From: Streptomyces sp. NBRC 109706
Lineage (GTDB): Bacteria > Actinomycetota > Actinomycetes > Streptomycetales > Streptomycetaceae
Assembly: GCF_000974485.1 (NCBI RefSeq)
Contig: NZ_BBOM01000005.1
Span: 1,131,275-1,195,274 of the forward strand
Length of the DNA stretch: 64,000 bases
Direction: 5' to 3'
The notes beneath the pieces were generated by a model. It saw only the letters and a program-made list of their open reading frames with translations, made no database searches and was not told where the DNA came from. The position numbers and the translations under genes are program-made. Positions 34,783 through 42,929 of the stretch are shown here, in pieces (within the stretch, counting starts at the first letter, position 1; each line of letters begins with the position of its first letter).

Positions 34783-35526
34783 TCAGACTCCCGGGGTGAA
34801 CTGGACGCTCCAGATCTGCATTTCGTAAACCATCCGATCCCAGGCGCCCGTGACCAGCAGCACCCCGGTGACCATCAGCATCGCGCCGCCGAGCCGCATC
34901 ACCCAGCGGTAGTGCCGCTTGACCCAGCCGAACGCGCCCAGCATCCGGCGGAAGGCGAGGGCCGCCGCGATGAACGGCAACCCCAGTCCAAGACAGTAGG
35001 CGAAGGCGAGGAGCGCACCGCGGCCGGCCGTCGCCTCGTTGATCGCCAGCATGTTGACGGCCGCCAGCGTCGGGCCGACACAGGGCACCCAGCCGACGCC
35101 GAAGACCACGCCCAGCATGGGCGCGCCGGCCAGCCCTATCCCCGGCCGCACGGGCAGTCGGTACTCCCGCTTGGTCAGCCAGGGCAGCGCACCGATGAAG
35201 AACAGACCCAGAAGTATGGTGAGCACACCGGCGACCCGGCTGATCGTCTCCCGGTGTTCCAGCAGCGTGAACCCGAAGCTGCCGAAGAGGGCGCCGCCCG
35301 AGACGAAGACCGCCGTGAAGCCCAGCACGAAGAGCGAGGCGCCCAGAAACATCCGGCCCCGCTTCTGCTCGGCCAGATCGGCGCCGCCGGCTCCCGTGAC
35401 ATAGGACAGATAGCCGGGCACCAACGGCAGCACACAGGGCGAGAAGAACGACACCAACCCGCCGAACACCGCGACCGGCAGCGCCAACAGCAGCGCCCCG
35501 CTCAGTACCGTCTCGTTGTGGCCCAT
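34783..35526 (-). CDS. ccdA: Thiol-disulfide transmembrane reductase CcdA
   Basis: A 247-residue six-helix DsbD/CcdA-type protein with the two redox Cys in FFSPCVLPLVPGYLSY near residue 30 and GWVPCVGPTLAAV near residue 145. It moves reducing equivalents outward to the thioredoxin-like ResA so that the haem-binding CXXCH cysteines stay reduced. It starts 6 nt after the resA stop. Confidence 0.95.
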   Translation of the reverse strand: MGHNETVLSGALLLALPVAVFGGLVSFFSPCVLPLVPGYLSYVTGAGGADLAEQKRGRMFLGASLFVLGFTAVFVSGGALFGSFGFTLLEHRETISRVAGVLTILLGLFFIGALPWLTKREYRLPVRPGIGLAGAPMLGVVFGVGWVPCVGPTLAAVNMLAINEATAGRGALLAFAYCLGLGLPFIAAALAFRRMLGAFGWVKRHYRWVMRLGGAMLMVTGVLLVTGAWDRMVYEMQIWSVQFTPGV

Positions 35527-35532
35527 GCCGGG

Positions 35533-36117
35533 TCAGCTCTCCGCGATCACCGGGTCGAGCGCCTCGCGCAGTTCCTCCTCGGTGACCGCCTTGAGCAGCC
35601 GGACGGCGATCCGGCCCTCCCGGTCCACGATCAACGTCGAGGGAACGGCCTGCGGGTTGAGGCTGCCCTTGGGGAACTGGAGCAGCGTCCTGCCGTTCGG
35701 ATCGTAGATGCTCGGGTACGGCACCTCGTGGTTCTCCTCGAAGGCGAGCGCGTTCTCCACCGACGGATCCCTGAGGTTGATCCCGATGAACTGCACGCCC
35801 TGGTCCGCCGTGTCCTCGGCGACGGCCACCAGATTCTTGGCCTCCGCGATGCACGGCGCACACCAGGCGCCCCACACATTGAGGACCAGCACCTGGCCCT
35901 CGTAGTCCGAGACGTTCAACTCCTCGCCCTGCAGCGTCTCACCGGACAGCTCCGGCAGCGACTGTCGCTCGGCGACCGGCACGGTCGTGACCTGGCCCGT
36001 GCCCTGGACGATGTTGCTGTCGCCGCCGGACGGGCCGGCCGATTCACCGGAACACGCGGTCAGGGCCAGCAGGCCGACGACGGCCACGACCCCCTTGACA
36101 ACCCGGAGCTGGATCAT
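35533..36117 (-). CDS. resA: Thioredoxin-like lipoprotein ResA/TlpA
   Basis: A 194-residue lipoprotein with lipobox LTAC (Cys about 22) and a thioredoxin fold with active site WGAWCAPC near residue 87. Also present are VLVLNVWG before it and the cis-Pro loop QAVPSTLIVD. It reduces apocytochrome c outside the membrane, fed by CcdA. It is the first cytochrome c gene in the run downstream of hemL and a phosphatase gene. Confidence 0.94.
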   Translation of the reverse strand: MIQLRVVKGVVAVVGLLALTACSGESAGPSGGDSNIVQGTGQVTTVPVAERQSLPELSGETLQGEELNVSDYEGQVLVLNVWGAWCAPCIAEAKNLVAVAEDTADQGVQFIGINLRDPSVENALAFEENHEVPYPSIYDPNGRTLLQFPKGSLNPQAVPSTLIVDREGRIAVRLLKAVTEEELREALDPVIAES

Positions 36118-36207
36118 GTGAAAAGTTTCCCATGCGTCCCTGAACGATCTTTGGCGCCCCCCTCATCCCCAACCGTCCCGGAGTTCCGGGGGCCGCGGGC
36201 CCGCCCG

Positions 36208-36906
36208 TCAGGCGCCGAACGCCTTGCTCCCGTTCGCCCCCTTGACCCGCTTCGCGCCCGACCGCAGATGCACCGGCACCAGATCGAGCGCCGGCTCGGT
36301 GTAGGTGACGGAGACGATCTCGTCCCCCTCGAAGGTGAAGCTGGTCAACGAGGCCAGCGTGCACTGCCGGTTGCGCGGGTCGTGCCACAGCCGACGGCGC
36401 TCCACCCAGCCGCGGAGCGTCCAGATCGGCAGCTGATGGCTGACGCAGAGCGCCTCGTGCCCACGCGCGGCGTCCCGCGCCGCGTCCAACGCGCCCTTCA
36501 TCCGCACCGCCTGGTCCACATAGGGCTCGCCCCAGGACGGGCGGAACGGGTTGCGCAGCAGACGCCAGTTGGCCGGCCGGCGCAGCGCGCCGTCCCCGAT
36601 GCCGAAGGTCTTGCCCTCGAACGCGTTGGCCGCCTCGATCAGCCGCCCGTCGGTGGCGACCGGAACATCCAACGCCTCTGCGATCGGCGCGGCCGTCTCC
36701 TGCGCCCGCTCCAGCGGGGACGCCACCACATGGACGATGTCCCGTTCGGCGACCCGCTCCGCGACCCGTTCGGCCATCCGCCGGCCCAACTCCGAGAGGT
36801 GGTAGCCGGGCAGCCGTCCGTAGAGCACACCCTCCGGGTTCTCCACCTCGCCGTGCCGCATCACATGCACGGTCGTCCGCTCGCTGCTGCTCATCGCTCC
36901 GCTCAC
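36208..36906 (-). CDS. Histidine phosphatase (phosphoglycerate mutase-like)
   Basis: A 232-residue protein with the phosphohistidine motif VHVMRHGEVENP near residue 15, a conserved Arg/Glu pair in SPLERAQETA and a second His in LCVSHQLPIW near residue 155. It belongs to the broad-specificity GpmB-like branch. From memory its counterpart sits in the same place in M. tuberculosis (Rv0525, between hemL and resA). An alternative ATG at 36894 is equally plausible because neither start has a good ribosome site. Substrate is unknown. Confidence 0.88.
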   Translation of the reverse strand: MSGAMSSSERTTVHVMRHGEVENPEGVLYGRLPGYHLSELGRRMAERVAERVAERDIVHVVASPLERAQETAAPIAEALDVPVATDGRLIEAANAFEGKTFGIGDGALRRPANWRLLRNPFRPSWGEPYVDQAVRMKGALDAARDAARGHEALCVSHQLPIWTLRGWVERRRLWHDPRNRQCTLASLTSFTFEGDEIVSVTYTEPALDLVPVHLRSGAKRVKGANGSKAFGA

Positions 36907-36973
36907 TGTCTCGCCGTGTCCGGCGGGGTCGATATCCGTACGCGCCGCGCCCCCCGGGGGAGCAGGCCACGCC

Positions 36974-38296
36974 TCATGCCGGAACCTCGGCCGCGGCGGC
37001 GGCGCGCGCCGCGGCCGGCAGCGCCTCGAAGATCCGCTCCAGCGCCCGCTCGTCGTGCGCGGTGGAGACGAACCACGCCTCGAAGGCGGACGGCGGCAGA
37101 TAGACGCCGCGCTCCAGCATGGTGTGGAAGAAGGCGGTGTACCGGTGGGTCTCCTGCGCCTTGGCCGAGGCGAAGTCGGTGACCTCCGCGTCCGTGAAGA
37201 ACACCGAGAACATGTTGCCCGCCGCGCTCACCCGGTGCGCCACCCCCGCCTCGGCGAGCGCCGCACCGGCCGCCTCGCGCAGCCGCGCGGCGGTGGCGTC
37301 CAACGTGGCGTAGGCGGCGTCGTCCAGCAGCCTGAGCTGGGCAAGCCCGGCGGCCGTCGCCACCGGATTCCCCGAGAGGGTGCCGGCCTGGTAGACCGGG
37401 CCCGAGGGGGCCAGCTTGTCCATCACATCCGCCCGGCCGCCGAACGCCGCCGCCGGGAAGCCGCCGCCCATCACCTTGCCGAAGGTCAACAGATCGGCCT
37501 CGACGCCCTCCACCCCGTACCAGCCCTGCCGGCTGATCCGGAAGCCCGTCATCACCTCGTCGGAGATCAGCAGCGCGCCATGGCTCCGACACAGCTCCTT
37601 GAGGCCCGCGTTGAAACCGGGCGCCGGCGGCACCACGCCCATGTTGCCCGGCACGGCCTCGGTGATCACACAGGCGATCTCCGCCGGATGCGCCTCGAAC
37701 GCGGCCCGCACCGCGCCCAGATCGTTGTACGGGAGCACCAGTGTCTCGCCGGCCTGGGCGCCCGTCACCCCCGGGGTGTCCGGCAGCCCGAACGTCGCGA
37801 CGCCGGAGCCGGCGGAGGCCAACAGGGCGTCCACATGGCCGTGGTAGCAGCCGGCGAACTTGATCACCTTGGCCCGGCCGGTGAAGCCACGGGCCAGCCG
37901 GAGCGCCGACATCGTCGCCTCCGTCCCCGAGGAGACCAGCCGCACCCGCTCGACGGGGCCGATCCGCGCCACGATCTCCTCGGCCAGCTCGACCTCGCCC
38001 GGCGTCGGGGTGCCGAACGAGGTGCCGCGCCCGACGGCTGCCCGCACCGCGTCCAGCACCGCCGGATGGGAATGGCCGAGGATCATCGGCCCCCAGGAGC
38101 ACACCAGATCGACATACTCCCTCCCATCGGCGTCGGTGAGGTAAGGACCTTCGCCAGACACCATGAAACGGGGCGTACCGCCCACGGCACCGAAAGCGCG
38201 CACCGGAGAGTTCACGCCACCGGGGGTGACACTGGCCGCACGGTCATAGAGCGTCTGCGAGACTGGGGCTTCGATGGATCGGGTCACGCCGTCCAT
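36974..38296 (-). CDS. hemL: Glutamate-1-semialdehyde 2,1-aminomutase HemL
   Basis: A 440-residue PLP enzyme. [11 protein letters not shown] is the usual HemL opening, [14 protein letters not shown] and GCYHGHVD contact PLP phosphate and ring, [10 protein letters not shown] carries the conserved Asp, and the Schiff-base Lys is in [13 protein letters not shown] near residue 270. It converts glutamate-1-semialdehyde to 5-aminolevulinate, the step after HemA. It heads a same-strand run into the phosphatase and cytochrome c maturation genes. Confidence 0.97.
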   Translation of the reverse strand: MDGVTRSIEAPVSQTLYDRAASVTPGGVNSPVRAFGAVGGTPRFMVSGEGPYLTDADGREYVDLVCSWGPMILGHSHPAVLDAVRAAVGRGTSFGTPTPGEVELAEEIVARIGPVERVRLVSSGTEATMSALRLARGFTGRAKVIKFAGCYHGHVDALLASAGSGVATFGLPDTPGVTGAQAGETLVLPYNDLGAVRAAFEAHPAEIACVITEAVPGNMGVVPPAPGFNAGLKELCRSHGALLISDEVMTGFRISRQGWYGVEGVEADLLTFGKVMGGGFPAAAFGGRADVMDKLAPSGPVYQAGTLSGNPVATAAGLAQLRLLDDAAYATLDATAARLREAAGAALAEAGVAHRVSAAGNMFSVFFTDAEVTDFASAKAQETHRYTAFFHTMLERGVYLPPSAFEAWFVSTAHDERALERIFEALPAAARAAAAAEVPA

Positions 38297-38414
38297 GGTG
38301 ACATCAGCACCTCACAGCTCGGTGTCAGGGCGTTTCACAGCCGCCTGAGGGGGGAGGTGTCTGAAACGATGATCGGGTTTGTGCGGCGGGGGTCGCGAGT
38401 AGTCAGGTGGTGAC

Positions 38415-38987
38415 ATGCAACGCGGTGGCGAAATCGGCGAGGGAACCGGGGACCTCGGGCCCGAGCCCTCACCACGAGCCCGTTCCCGCCGTGGCCGACA
38501 CCGCCGCAAGACGGACAACGGCGAGCTGGAGTTCCGCGGCCGAGGCAGCCGGATGTCCGTGACCTACAAGTACTTCGGCGCCCCCGACGGCGCCACCGCG
38601 GCCCGCGTCCCGCTGTCCATGCGGCCGGAGGAGCTGGGCGGCGACGAGCTGGGCCAGGGCATGTTCACCCGGATCAAGCCGGAGACCATGGCCGCCATGG
38701 TGCTCACCGGCATCGAGGGGATACCGCTGCACCGCGTTCCCCCGCTGGAGCTGGTGGTGCTGCACCCCGACTACGCGGTGGTGAAGTTGCCCACCACGGT
38801 GGTGGATCCGCTGCGCGGCATCGGCGACGAAACGGTGGGCGCCGCCGCGTTCATCTGGTCCACGGTCCCCGACCGCAGCGGCCCCAACGACGCGTTCGGC
38901 GTCTATCGGCTGCTGAACGAATGGCAGGACTTCTCCCGCCGCCTCCACGAGGCCGGCCACCAGCCGTACTGCCTGGTCTGGCCGTAG
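38415..38987 (+). CDS. Conserved actinobacterial hypothetical protein
   Basis: A 190-residue protein whose conserved part starts at residue 47 (MSVTYKYFGAPDG) and contains GMFTRIKPETMAAMVLTGIEGIPLHRVPPLELVVLHPDYAVVKL split over several strands. It ends in RLHEAGHQPYCLVWP. ATG 38415 is chosen for its AGGTGGTG ribosome site; the alternative ATG 38553 lacks one. The first 46 residues are basic and disordered-looking. I recognise the family only as conserved near hemL in Streptomyces. Confidence 0.75.
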   Translation: MQRGGEIGEGTGDLGPEPSPRARSRRGRHRRKTDNGELEFRGRGSRMSVTYKYFGAPDGATAARVPLSMRPEELGGDELGQGMFTRIKPETMAAMVLTGIEGIPLHRVPPLELVVLHPDYAVVKLPTTVVDPLRGIGDETVGAAAFIWSTVPDRSGPNDAFGVYRLLNEWQDFSRRLHEAGHQPYCLVWP

Positions 38988-39203
38988 GCCCTGTTCGGCG
39001 GGATCACCCACCACGCCCGTGCCGAGGCGAGGCGCTGTCCCGACGGTCCTTCGCCGGCTCCCCCGGCTCCCGGGCTCAGCCGTCGCTTGTCCGTGCGTTA
39101 CCCGTTTGGCGGTCGCCTGCGATAGACATGACCCCTGCGAACGTGGACCAGCCGGCGGAGGACCGAAGCGGGCCGAGGCCGAGGGGTCGAGAGGGAGGCC
39201 AGG

Positions 39204-39935
39204 GTGCAGGGCAGGGCGAGGGCCGCGGGCGCGGCGCTGGCGGTCGCGCTGATACTCGGCGCCGGCGCCTGTGCCGCCGATATCGGCGGCACCGAGGACA
39301 CCGGCGGGTCCGACCCGTCCGACGGCGCCAGGAACCAGGCCCAGCAGGGGCGCTACTCCGGTCTCCCCGAGCCCTGCGGCTCGGTCCGCCAGGAGACCCT
39401 CGCCGAACTCATGCCCGACGCCGACCCCGAGGTCTACGCGGGCGATCCGCTCGCCACCTATGACACCGGCCGCCGCGTCGGCTGCGAATGGCGCAACACC
39501 GACGGCGCGGACTCCCAACGGCTGACCGTCGACTTTCTGCGCGTGATCTCGTACCAATCCGAGGTGAGCGACGACGATCAGGCGGAGTTCGACTTCGAGA
39601 CCCGCGCGGAAGAGTTCGGACTCACCCTCGGCGAGGACGCCGACCAGACCGACGAGGACGGTGCCAACGCCCTCTCCCCCGACCTGGGCGGAAGGCCGGC
39701 AAGCGCCAGACAGCTTGATGGCATTGGTCACGTCGCTTTTCTCGATGACCGTTTGACCAGCAGTGATGCCACAAGCCGACGGGATGTGACGCTCGCCTTC
39801 CGCAACGCGAACGTTATCGTCACCGTTGTGTACAGCGTCGCGACCATCCAGCCGGACGCCGCGCCCGACAGCTCGGAGTCCCAGCAGCACGCCGAGACCG
39901 TGGCCCGACAGCTCGCCGCCGGTCTGGACGGCTGA
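39204..39935 (+). CDS. DUF3558-type lipoprotein 1
   Basis: A 243-residue lipoprotein starting at GTG 39204 behind GGGAGG. A short signal ends in GAGAC (Cys about 23), followed by an Asp/Gly/Ser linker. The domain pairs PEPCGSV with a later VGCEWRNT, the conserved-Cys arrangement of DUF3558 surface lipoproteins. Together with the next gene it forms a tandem pair that probably arose by duplication. Function is unknown; related mycobacterial lipoproteins are cell-envelope associated. Confidence 0.75.
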   Translation: MQGRARAAGAALAVALILGAGACAADIGGTEDTGGSDPSDGARNQAQQGRYSGLPEPCGSVRQETLAELMPDADPEVYAGDPLATYDTGRRVGCEWRNTDGADSQRLTVDFLRVISYQSEVSDDDQAEFDFETRAEEFGLTLGEDADQTDEDGANALSPDLGGRPASARQLDGIGHVAFLDDRLTSSDATSRRDVTLAFRNANVIVTVVYSVATIQPDAAPDSSESQQHAETVARQLAAGLDG

Positions 39936-40082
39936 CGCAGCCGCGCCATCCGGGTCCCGGCCTTCGGCGGGCGTACCGTGGCGAGGCAGCGGCCGGCCCA
40001 CGGCCACCACGACGGCCGGCCCACGGCTCGGGCAACTGGCGAGCTCAAGCAACTGGTGACAGGTAACGGGAGCGAAGAACCC

Positions 40083-40898
40083 ATGGTCCGTAAAGCCTCG
40101 CGACGCGTTGTCCGACTGACGGCACTGGCCGCCGTGCCCGTGCTGCTCGCCGTCGGCTGCTCCTCCTCGTCCGACGATTCCGGATCCGAGGAGGACAACG
40201 CGCCCCAGTCCGCGGCGCCGACCCCCGAGCCGGTCAGGTTCGCCGAGCTGCCCGAGCCCTGCTCCCTGCTGAGCGGCGACACCGTCGAGAACGTGGTCCC
40301 CGAGGCCGACCCCGAGAACGGCCAGGCGCTGGAGTCCAGCAACACCTCGGCCTCGGCCGCCTGCCTGTGGAGCGGCCTGGACGAGTACCAGTTCCGTTCG
40401 CTCACCGTCTCGCTGCGCCGCTTCGACTCCGATCCGGCCGTGGGCAGCGGCGACGAGCGGGCCGGCGCCTACCTCCAGCAGATGGTGGACGAGATCACCG
40501 GCGACGAGGACAACCACGAGCCGACCGCCGAGGAACTGCCGGAAACGGGCGACGAGGCGGTCTCCATCGCCTATGCGGTCACCAAGGAGGCCGACGGCGA
40601 CGAGCATGACTACCGCCAGCAGCGCGTGGTCGTTCGCACGGGCAACGCCGTGGTCACCGTCGACTACTCGGGCGCCGGCTTCCAGGGCGACGATCTGCCC
40701 GGCGCCGGCGGCATCAAGGAGGCCGCCGACATCACCGCCCAGGAGGTCGTCACCAACCTGGACGCCGGCGCCGCCGACGAAGGCGCCGACGGCGCGGACG
40801 GTGCCGACGGCGCGGATGATGAAGACGGTGGGGATGGTGGAGACGGCGCGGATGGCGGGGACGGCGAATCCGGCGAGGACGGCAAGAGCGACTCCTGA
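40083..40898 (+). CDS. DUF3558-type lipoprotein 2 with Gly/Asp-rich tail
   Basis: A 271-residue lipoprotein with lipobox AVGC (Cys about 23) and the same Cys arrangement as the preceding gene (PEPCSLLSGD, then SAACLWSGL). It is followed by a low-complexity acidic tail of about 40 residues made of GAD and GDG units. ATG 40083 is the first Met ahead of the signal. The tail could bind divalent cations in the wall. The pair precedes a DUF2637 membrane protein gene. Confidence 0.75.
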   Translation: MVRKASRRVVRLTALAAVPVLLAVGCSSSSDDSGSEEDNAPQSAAPTPEPVRFAELPEPCSLLSGDTVENVVPEADPENGQALESSNTSASAACLWSGLDEYQFRSLTVSLRRFDSDPAVGSGDERAGAYLQQMVDEITGDEDNHEPTAEELPETGDEAVSIAYAVTKEADGDEHDYRQQRVVVRTGNAVVTVDYSGAGFQGDDLPGAGGIKEAADITAQEVVTNLDAGAADEGADGADGADGADDEDGGDGGDGADGGDGESGEDGKSDS

Positions 40899-40949
40899 GC
40901 GGGCCATCCCGGGTGGGTCGCCCGGGAGTTGGCGGCGGTCGGCGCGTAC

Positions 40950-40963
40950 ATGACCTAGGTCAT
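40950..40963 (+). promoter_or_regulatory. Perfect 14-bp palindrome upstream of DUF2637 gene
   Basis: ATGACCTAGGTCAT is a perfect 14-bp palindrome 56 nt upstream of the DUF2637 start, in a normal promoter position. It is a candidate operator for an unidentified regulator. Confidence 0.55.
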
Positions 40964-41019
40964 ATGCCAGGCTGGGGCCGACACCGACCCCGCCGCCGAC
41001 CCCTGGGGAGGCACCACCA

Positions 41020-42372
41020 GTGGCCGCGATCAAGCTGACCCGCGCACATCGCATCCTGGTCAGCATCGTGCTGGCCGGAGCCGTCGTCATCGCCACCATC
41101 GGCTTCGTCGGCTCCTACGCCGCCGTCCGCGACCTCGCGGAACGGAAGGGTTTCGGCGAGTTCGCCCCCTTCTTCCCCATCGGCGTCGACGCCGGCATCG
41201 TCGTCCTGCTCTCCCTCGACCTGCTGCTGACCTGGCTGCGCATCCCCTTCCCCCTGCTACGCCAGTGCGCCTGGCTGCTGACGGCGGCCACCATCGCCTT
41301 CAACGGCGCCTCGGCCTGGGGCGACCCGCTGGGCGTCGGCATGCACGCGATCATTCCGGTGCTCTTTGTGATCACCGTCGAGGCCGCGCGCCATGCCATC
41401 GGACGGGTGGCCGACATCACGGCCGACCGTCATATGGAGGGCGTCCGGATGTGGCGGTGGTTCCTCTCCCCGATCCCCACCTTCCGGCTCTGGCGCCGGA
41501 TGAAGCTCTGGGAACTGCGCTCCTACCAGGAGGTCATCGCGATGGAGCGGGACCGGCTGGTCTACCAGGCGCAGTTGCGTGCCGAGTACGGGCGCGCATG
41601 GCGCCGCCGCGCGCCGGTTGAGGCCAGGATGCCGCTCAAACTCGCGCGCTATGGCGTCCCGTTGCGCGACACCGCGGCAACCGGACTGGCGGCGGCCCGC
41701 GCGCCTCTCGCGGTGGAACGACGCGAGGGGACCGAGCCGGACGCCGGCCGGGCGCCGGACACGGAGGAGGCGGGCGTCACAACGGGCACCGCCGGCATCG
41801 GGTCCGGCATCGGGTCCGGCATCGAAACGGGGGTGCCGGCGGCCGCGGGGCCGGCCGGGCCGGCGGTCGAGCGCGAGCCGGCCGAGCGCGGGGCGCGGGA
41901 GGTGGCGGCGGCGCCGGTCGCGCCCACGGAACCGGTGGCGACGCCGGCGGCAGAGCGGACTCCCGTACGCGAGACCTGGATCGCGCCCGAGATGGAAGAG
42001 CCCGAGCCGGCCTACCGCGAGTTGGACGATCTGGTGGGCGCGGCGGCGCCCGCCTCCCAGGAGGCCGCCGTGACGGTGCCGGTCGCCCCGGGCCGCCGAC
42101 GCGCCCTGGGCAACGCTCCGACGGCCCCGGTGGAGCCATCGACGGACCGTCTTCCCGAGGGTGCCCAGCAGAGCGAACCCCTCTATGACGCCTATCGGCA
42201 GTACATACTCGAACAGGGCGATTTCCCCAACGCCCGTCAGCTGTCCCGCTTTCTGCACGAACGATTCGCCATCACCGACAGCGACGGGACTCTGTTGAGC
42301 GAGCAGTACCTCCGCCCCTTCACCCGTGGCTTCCGCGAGCGCTACAACGCCGAGATGGGGACGGGCGTCTGA
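41020..42372 (+). CDS. DUF2637 (SpdB-like) membrane protein
   Basis: A 450-residue protein. Residues about 10-130 contain four membrane helices with a DUF2637 signature (GFVGSYAAVRDLA, PIGVDAGIVVLLSLDLLLTW, NGASAWGDPLGVGMHA). Next are a basic juxtamembrane helix (SPIPTFRLWRRMKLWELRSYQ) and a long low-complexity Ala/Pro/Glu linker. A conserved C-terminal domain follows (about 385-445: DAYRQYILEQGDFPNARQLS, a helix-turn-helix-like fold). Similar proteins are linked to plasmid transfer or spread in Streptomyces. GTG 41020 follows GGGGAGG. Confidence 0.83.
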   Translation: MAAIKLTRAHRILVSIVLAGAVVIATIGFVGSYAAVRDLAERKGFGEFAPFFPIGVDAGIVVLLSLDLLLTWLRIPFPLLRQCAWLLTAATIAFNGASAWGDPLGVGMHAIIPVLFVITVEAARHAIGRVADITADRHMEGVRMWRWFLSPIPTFRLWRRMKLWELRSYQEVIAMERDRLVYQAQLRAEYGRAWRRRAPVEARMPLKLARYGVPLRDTAATGLAAARAPLAVERREGTEPDAGRAPDTEEAGVTTGTAGIGSGIGSGIETGVPAAAGPAGPAVEREPAERGAREVAAAPVAPTEPVATPAAERTPVRETWIAPEMEEPEPAYRELDDLVGAAAPASQEAAVTVPVAPGRRRALGNAPTAPVEPSTDRLPEGAQQSEPLYDAYRQYILEQGDFPNARQLSRFLHERFAITDSDGTLLSEQYLRPFTRGFRERYNAEMGTGV

Positions 42373-42503
42373 TCCGACGTCCGTCACGGCTGAGCCGGGG
42401 GATTCCCTCGTGTGGGTGATGACAGAGGGTAGCGGCATGGCGCAGAGTTGGCACTGTCAGTAATCGCCGATGGGCGTCGGCTCCGCCGCCCGAGGAGAGT
42501 GCC

Positions 42504-42929
42504 ATGTCCCCTCAGCCGCTTCCCCGATCCACGCCGACTCCGCCCATCCGCCGGGCCCCGTCTCACCCGGCGGCCCACACCTTCGCTGCGCCGGCCGTGT
42601 CCCCGTCGCTGGTCCTGGTCCTCGCGCCGGTTCTGGCGTTGCCCCTCGCGCTGGTCCTGGCCCTGTCGCTGTCGCTGCTGGTGCCCGCTCTGCTGGCGGC
42701 GCTTCTGCTGGCGGCGGCTCCGGCGCAGCTTGCTCCGCCGGCCCCCGCTCTCACCCTCGCCCTCGGGATGGCGGCGGTTGTGGCGATTGCCCTCGCGATG
42801 GGGCCGGTCCCCGCCCGGGGCATCGCCCGGCGCCGCGTTCCCCGCCTCAGCCGGGCGGGGGCGCGGCGGCGTGCGCGGCCGGCCGCCGTTCCGGGGCCGG
42901 TCCGCGCCTCAGGCGCGCGGCGCCCGTGG
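42504..42929 (+). other. Possible membrane-protein reading frame (uncertain)
   Basis: The roughly 560 bp between the DUF2637 gene and lysS hold one interesting frame: ATG 42504 behind a good CGAGGAGAG ribosome site, encoding a Pro-rich start and then a Leu/Val/Ala-only hydrophobic stretch of about 40 residues. The frame runs on without a stop deep into the antisense of lysS, so its real end is unclear. It may be a degenerate or frameshifted membrane protein gene, or a chance opening in GC-rich DNA. Confidence 0.25.

Noticed and set aside
38469..41099. Very long minus-strand open frame across several plus-strand genes
   Set aside because: The plus strand has lipoprotein signals, DUF3558 Cys patterns and ribosome sites. 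The minus frame is the usual GC-rich antisense opening with low-complexity composition.
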